From positions 1 to 25,328 of the forward strand of contig JBGSIZ010000306.1 in the NCBI GenBank assembly GCA_041742255.1: a stretch of DNA of 25,328 nucleotides. Reading direction: 5' to 3'. Of this stretch, positions 22,338-25,328 are shown one piece after another. The stretch comes from JBGSIZ01 sp041742255 (lineage in GTDB: Bacteria; Pseudomonadota; Alphaproteobacteria; Rhodobacterales; Rhodobacteraceae). Within the stretch, counting starts at the first letter, position 1. Every line of letters starts with the position of its first letter. The position numbers were made by a program, and so were the translations under genes. Under the pieces are notes generated by a model that searched no databases, had not been told where the DNA came from, and saw only the letters and a program-made list of their open reading frames with translations.

Positions 22338-24445
22338 TGCGCGCGCTAGCCCTTCTTGTTCTGATGCTGGTGTGGCCCTCGCTGTCCTTTGGGCAAACGG
22401 CGGCCACACTGGTGGCGGACACCGTGACGGTCAGCCGTGCAGGCACCCTGACGGCATCTGGCAACGTGGAGGTGTTCTACGAAGGCACCCGTTTGTCGGC
22501 GGCGTCCATCGGCTATGACCAAGCCACAGACCGCCTGACCATCGTGGGGCCGATATTCATCCAAACGGCGGACGGAACAATCTTCACCGCCGACCGGGGC
22601 AGCCTTGATCCCCGGCTGGAAAACGGACTGCTGCAAGGGGCGCGGCTGGTGCTGGACCGGCAATTGCAACTGGCAGCAAACCAGATCGACCGGGTCGATG
22701 GACGGTATACCCAACTCAGTCAGGTCGCGGCGACGTCTTGCACCGTGTGCGGGACACAGGCGCCCTTGTGGGACATCCGGGCGCGGCGGGTGGTGCATGA
22801 CCAAACCGAACAACAACTCTATTTCGAGGATGCGGTGTTCCGGGTGCGGGGCATGCCGATTTTCTGGGTGCCCCGGATGCGGCTTCCAGACCCGAACCTG
22901 ACCCGGGCCACCGGGCTGCTTATCCCGGAATTCCGGTCCACCGACCAACTCGGTGTCGGGGTCAAACTGCCTTATTTCATCCGGTTGGGGGACAGCCGCG
23001 ATCTGGTTATCGCCCCCTACCTTGCTCCGCGCACCCGCACGCTAGAGGCGCGCTACCGGCAAGCCTATCTGAACGGCGATCTGGCGGTGTCGGGGGCCAT
23101 CACAGGGGATGACATACTGCCCGGAAAAACCCGGGGGTATCTCTTTGCCGATGCGCAGTTCACGGTCTGGGGGGACTACACGCTGGGTCTGAACATCGAA
23201 ACGACGTCCGACCGGGGGTATCTTCTGGACTACGGCTATTCGGACAAGGACCGTCTGGACAGCGCGGTATCTTTGGTGCGGATCACGGGCACGTCGCTCT
23301 TTGCCGGGGACGTCACGTTTTACCAAACCTTGCGGGATGGCGAAGACACCGACGAACTGCCGCCACTGGTGGGTGAACTGCGGTATGAAAAACACCTCTA
23401 CCCGTCCGGCTTGGGCGGTGAGGTGACGCTTTTGGCGGAAATCGACAGCCACTACCGGGCGTCAGACACGGATGGGGACGCGGGGCGGGACGTCACCCGG
23501 CTTGGCACCGGGGCGATTTGGCGGCATGACTGGACCAGCCGCTCTGGCATCCTCGCCAGCGTTGAAGGCGAGGTGGCACTCGACTACACCCGCACCTGGC
23601 AGGATACGGCCTTTGCCACCGACACGCTGCGGGCGACCCCCTCGGTCCTGGCAACCTTCCGCTGGCCACTGGCACGGGCCATGCGGACGGGAACCGTGCA
23701 TGTCATCGAACCCGTGGTCGCCCTCGGCTGGTCGGACGTCTATGGGGACGCTATCGCCAACGAAGACAGCACACGGGTTGAATTCGACGAAGGGAACCTG
23801 TTCGCCCTGTCCCGCTTTCCGGGCGAAGACGTCACGGAAACAGGCGCACGCGTGGCGCTTGGGGCAACGTGGTCCCGCATGGGGGCCGAAGGGTTGGTGT
23901 CACGGCTGACCTTCGGGCGCATCCTGTCGCAAACCGAAACGGCGGCTTTCAGCGAAAGCTCGGGATTGCAAGGAACGCTGTCGCATTGGTTGCTGGCCGG
24001 AAAACTGGCGTTTCCAACCGGGTTCAGCATTGACGGGCGCAGCCTTCTCAACGGGGCCTTGTCGCCCACCAAATCGGAACTGCGGCTGGCTTGGGACGGG
24101 GACCGGATCGACCTTGCGGCCTCCTATGTCTGGCTTCAGGCCGACCTCGACGAAGACCGGGACGATTCCGTGTCCGAATGGACCTTTGACGCCGACTATG
24201 TGGTCAATGACCGCTGGACGGTCGGGTTGAACGGACGTTACGACGTGGCCGCCGAACAGGCGGCGCGGGCGGGGGTCACGGTGGGCTGGCAAAACGAATG
24301 CGTCACGGTAGAGCTTTCCGCCTCGCGCCGCTATACGTCTTCCACTACAGTGCAACCATCGACAGACTTTGGGCTGTCGGTCGGGCTCAACGGCTTTTCG
24401 GCCGGGCGGTCCGGGGCGGTGCCCACGCGGCATTGCCGAAACTGA
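22337..24445 (+). CDS. lptD: LPS assembly outer-membrane protein LptD
   Basis: The 702-residue product has a signal peptide (MRALALLVLMLVWPSLSFG, cleavage near 19), an OstA/LptA-like jellyroll (about 25-120, including LVADTVTVSRAGTLTASGNV) and the OstA_C beta-barrel region. RGMPIFWVPRMRLPDP and ATGLLIPEFRSTDQLGVGVK at about 175-215 are characteristic. It is shorter than E. coli LptD (784). It inserts LPS into the outer leaflet together with LptE. Mature cysteines are C135 and C138 (TSCTVCGT), C655 and C700; E. coli instead has Cys 31, 173 and an adjacent pair 724-725. ATG 22337 shares its A with the lptG stop (TGATG); an upstream in-frame start lacks a signal peptide. surA follows after 27 bases. 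Confidence 0.95.
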   Translation: MRALALLVLMLVWPSLSFGQTAATLVADTVTVSRAGTLTASGNVEVFYEGTRLSAASIGYDQATDRLTIVGPIFIQTADGTIFTADRGSLDPRLENGLLQGARLVLDRQLQLAANQIDRVDGRYTQLSQVAATSCTVCGTQAPLWDIRARRVVHDQTEQQLYFEDAVFRVRGMPIFWVPRMRLPDPNLTRATGLLIPEFRSTDQLGVGVKLPYFIRLGDSRDLVIAPYLAPRTRTLEARYRQAYLNGDLAVSGAITGDDILPGKTRGYLFADAQFTVWGDYTLGLNIETTSDRGYLLDYGYSDKDRLDSAVSLVRITGTSLFAGDVTFYQTLRDGEDTDELPPLVGELRYEKHLYPSGLGGEVTLLAEIDSHYRASDTDGDAGRDVTRLGTGAIWRHDWTSRSGILASVEGEVALDYTRTWQDTAFATDTLRATPSVLATFRWPLARAMRTGTVHVIEPVVALGWSDVYGDAIANEDSTRVEFDEGNLFALSRFPGEDVTETGARVALGATWSRMGAEGLVSRLTFGRILSQTETAAFSESSGLQGTLSHWLLAGKLAFPTGFSIDGRSLLNGALSPTKSELRLAWDGDRIDLAASYVWLQADLDEDRDDSVSEWTFDADYVVNDRWTVGLNGRYDVAAEQAARAGVTVGWQNECVTVELSASRRYTSSTTVQPSTDFGLSVGLNGFSAGRSGAVPTRHCRN

Positions 24446-24472
24446 CCATGATCTGACGGATAAGAGGCCCCA

Positions 24473-25328
24473 ATGCTCCACCGCGTTCTGTTTCTTCTGG
24501 CTTTGGCGACCATGCCGTTGGCGGCACCCGCCCAAGGGATATTTTCGCCCGTGGCCACCATCAACGATCAGGTCGTGACCCAGTTCGAACTGGATCAACG
24601 GGTGCGGATGCTGGAATTGTTCCGCACGCCGGGCGATCTGGGCCAAGTAAGCCTGGACCAACTGATCGAAGACCGTCTGAAACAAGAAGAATTGAACCGG
24701 GCCGGTATCCGCCTCACGGACGAAGGTCTGGCCGGGGCAATGGAAGAATTTGCCGGGCGGGCAAACCTGTCCACCGACCAATTCCTGACGCTGCTGGGGC
24801 AAAACGGGGTCGAGGAAACAACATTCCGGGACTACATCCGGGTCGGGATCACATGGCGGGATTACATCCGGTCGCGGTTCGCCAACCGGGTGACCGTGAC
24901 CGAGGCGGACATCGACCGCGCACTTGGCCAAGCGGGCGGGTCCGGCACCCAGATCGAGGTGCTGTTGTCCGAAATCATCATTCCGGCCCCGCCTCCACAG
25001 GCCGCAGCTGCAACAGCCACCGCAGAGCGGATCGCGCAACTGACTTCCGAACAGGCGTTTTCGGCCGAGGCGCGGCGGGTTTCTGCCCTTCCCTCGCGCG
25101 GCAACGGCGGCCGGCTCGACTGGTTGCCAATCACCAATTACCCGCCTGCCCTGCGCGGTCTTATCCTTGGGCTTGCGAACGGTCAGGTGACGCCGCCCAT
25201 CCAGATCACCAACGGCGTGGCGTTGTTCCAGATGCGGGGCATCCGCGAGGTGGCAGGCACCGCCCCCGAAGCCGCCGCGATCGACTACGCGACCTTCCTC
25301 ATCCCCGGTGGCCGCAGCGACAGCGCCT
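24473..25328 (+). CDS. surA: Periplasmic chaperone / peptidyl-prolyl isomerase SurA, 3' end cut by the window edge
   Basis: The frame from ATG 24473 stays open to the end of the window (285 codons). It starts with a signal peptide (MLHRVLFLLALATMPLAAPA, cleavage before QG), followed by the SurA N-terminal chaperone domain (ATINDQVVTQFELDQRVRML, DQLIEDRLKQEELNRAGI). A parvulin-type PPIase region then runs from about residue 160 (VLLSEIIIPAPPP, RGNGGRLDWLPITNYPPALR, ALFQMRGIRE). SurA escorts unfolded outer-membrane proteins across the periplasm, and LptD is a known major client in E. coli, which fits its place directly after lptD. AAGAGG serves as ribosome-binding site. A stretch of alanines (QAAAATATAE) sits inside the PPIase part. 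Confidence 0.93.
   Translation, partial: MLHRVLFLLALATMPLAAPAQGIFSPVATINDQVVTQFELDQRVRMLELFRTPGDLGQVSLDQLIEDRLKQEELNRAGIRLTDEGLAGAMEEFAGRANLSTDQFLTLLGQNGVEETTFRDYIRVGITWRDYIRSRFANRVTVTEADIDRALGQAGGSGTQIEVLLSEIIIPAPPPQAAAATATAERIAQLTSEQAFSAEARRVSALPSRGNGGRLDWLPITNYPPALRGLILGLANGQVTPPIQITNGVALFQMRGIREVAGTAPEAAAIDYATFLIPGGRSDSA

Noticed and set aside
23900..25039. 379-residue minus-strand open frame
   Set aside because: It spans the antisense of lptD and surA, both clear genes on the plus strand, and has no recognisable domain.

Overview
The window is a dense stretch of GC-rich alphaproteobacterial chromosome. The family-level content (PA0069-type radical SAM protein, corrinoid protein next to a DUF1638 protein, Hint-domain protein, RTX/beta-strand-repeat protein, HolC-PepA pair divergent from LptF-LptG-LptD-SurA) points to the Rhodobacteraceae, probably the marine Roseobacter group. 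I recognise no mobile element, CRISPR array, rRNA or plasmid gene. It looks like core chromosome with a few accessory surface genes. Every gap between genes is shorter than 300 bases.

Layout. 1-4807: a radical SAM gene cut by the left edge, a corrinoid (B12-binding) protein and a DUF1638 protein separated by a strong intrinsic terminator, sufE, a small lipoprotein and ribonuclease D. 4969-7594: a Hint-domain protein whose 3' end runs into the complement of purN, then the purMN pair on the minus strand. 7715-9059: a sterol desaturase/fatty acid hydroxylase, a 78-residue membrane protein and a tRNA with a CAT anticodon. 9083-11301: a 717-residue repetitive RTX surface protein, preceded by three TTAA blocks spaced exactly 11 bases apart. 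These form two overlapping copies of the CtrA full site (TTAA-N7-TTAA), placed where a -35 element should be. 11315-14714: an EnvZ-like histidine kinase, an MBL-fold hydrolase, tRNA-Asn, a protein with only the TfoX C-terminal domain, and ndk. 14839-17981: an ABC-F ATPase (YheS-like), a MarC-family membrane protein and a membrane-anchored retropepsin-like protease. 17996-25328: holC and pepA on the minus strand, divergent from lptF-lptG-lptD-surA.

How the genes work together. The right end is an outer-membrane biogenesis unit. LptF and LptG form the transmembrane part of the LPS extractor, LptD is the outer-membrane LPS translocon, and SurA is the periplasmic chaperone known to assist LptD folding. 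The genes are packed with stop/start overlaps (ATGA, TGATG). purM and purN also overlap by ATGA and catalyse separate steps of IMP synthesis. The corrinoid protein and DUF1638 protein look like part of a corrinoid-dependent methyl-transfer system whose methyltransferases and reactivator are not in the window.

The observations I rate highest are the CtrA-box array in front of the RTX surface protein, the terminator between the corrinoid and DUF1638 genes, the extended Hint-protein tail read through the complement of purN, and the ndk terminator embedded in the coding end of the convergent TfoX-like gene.
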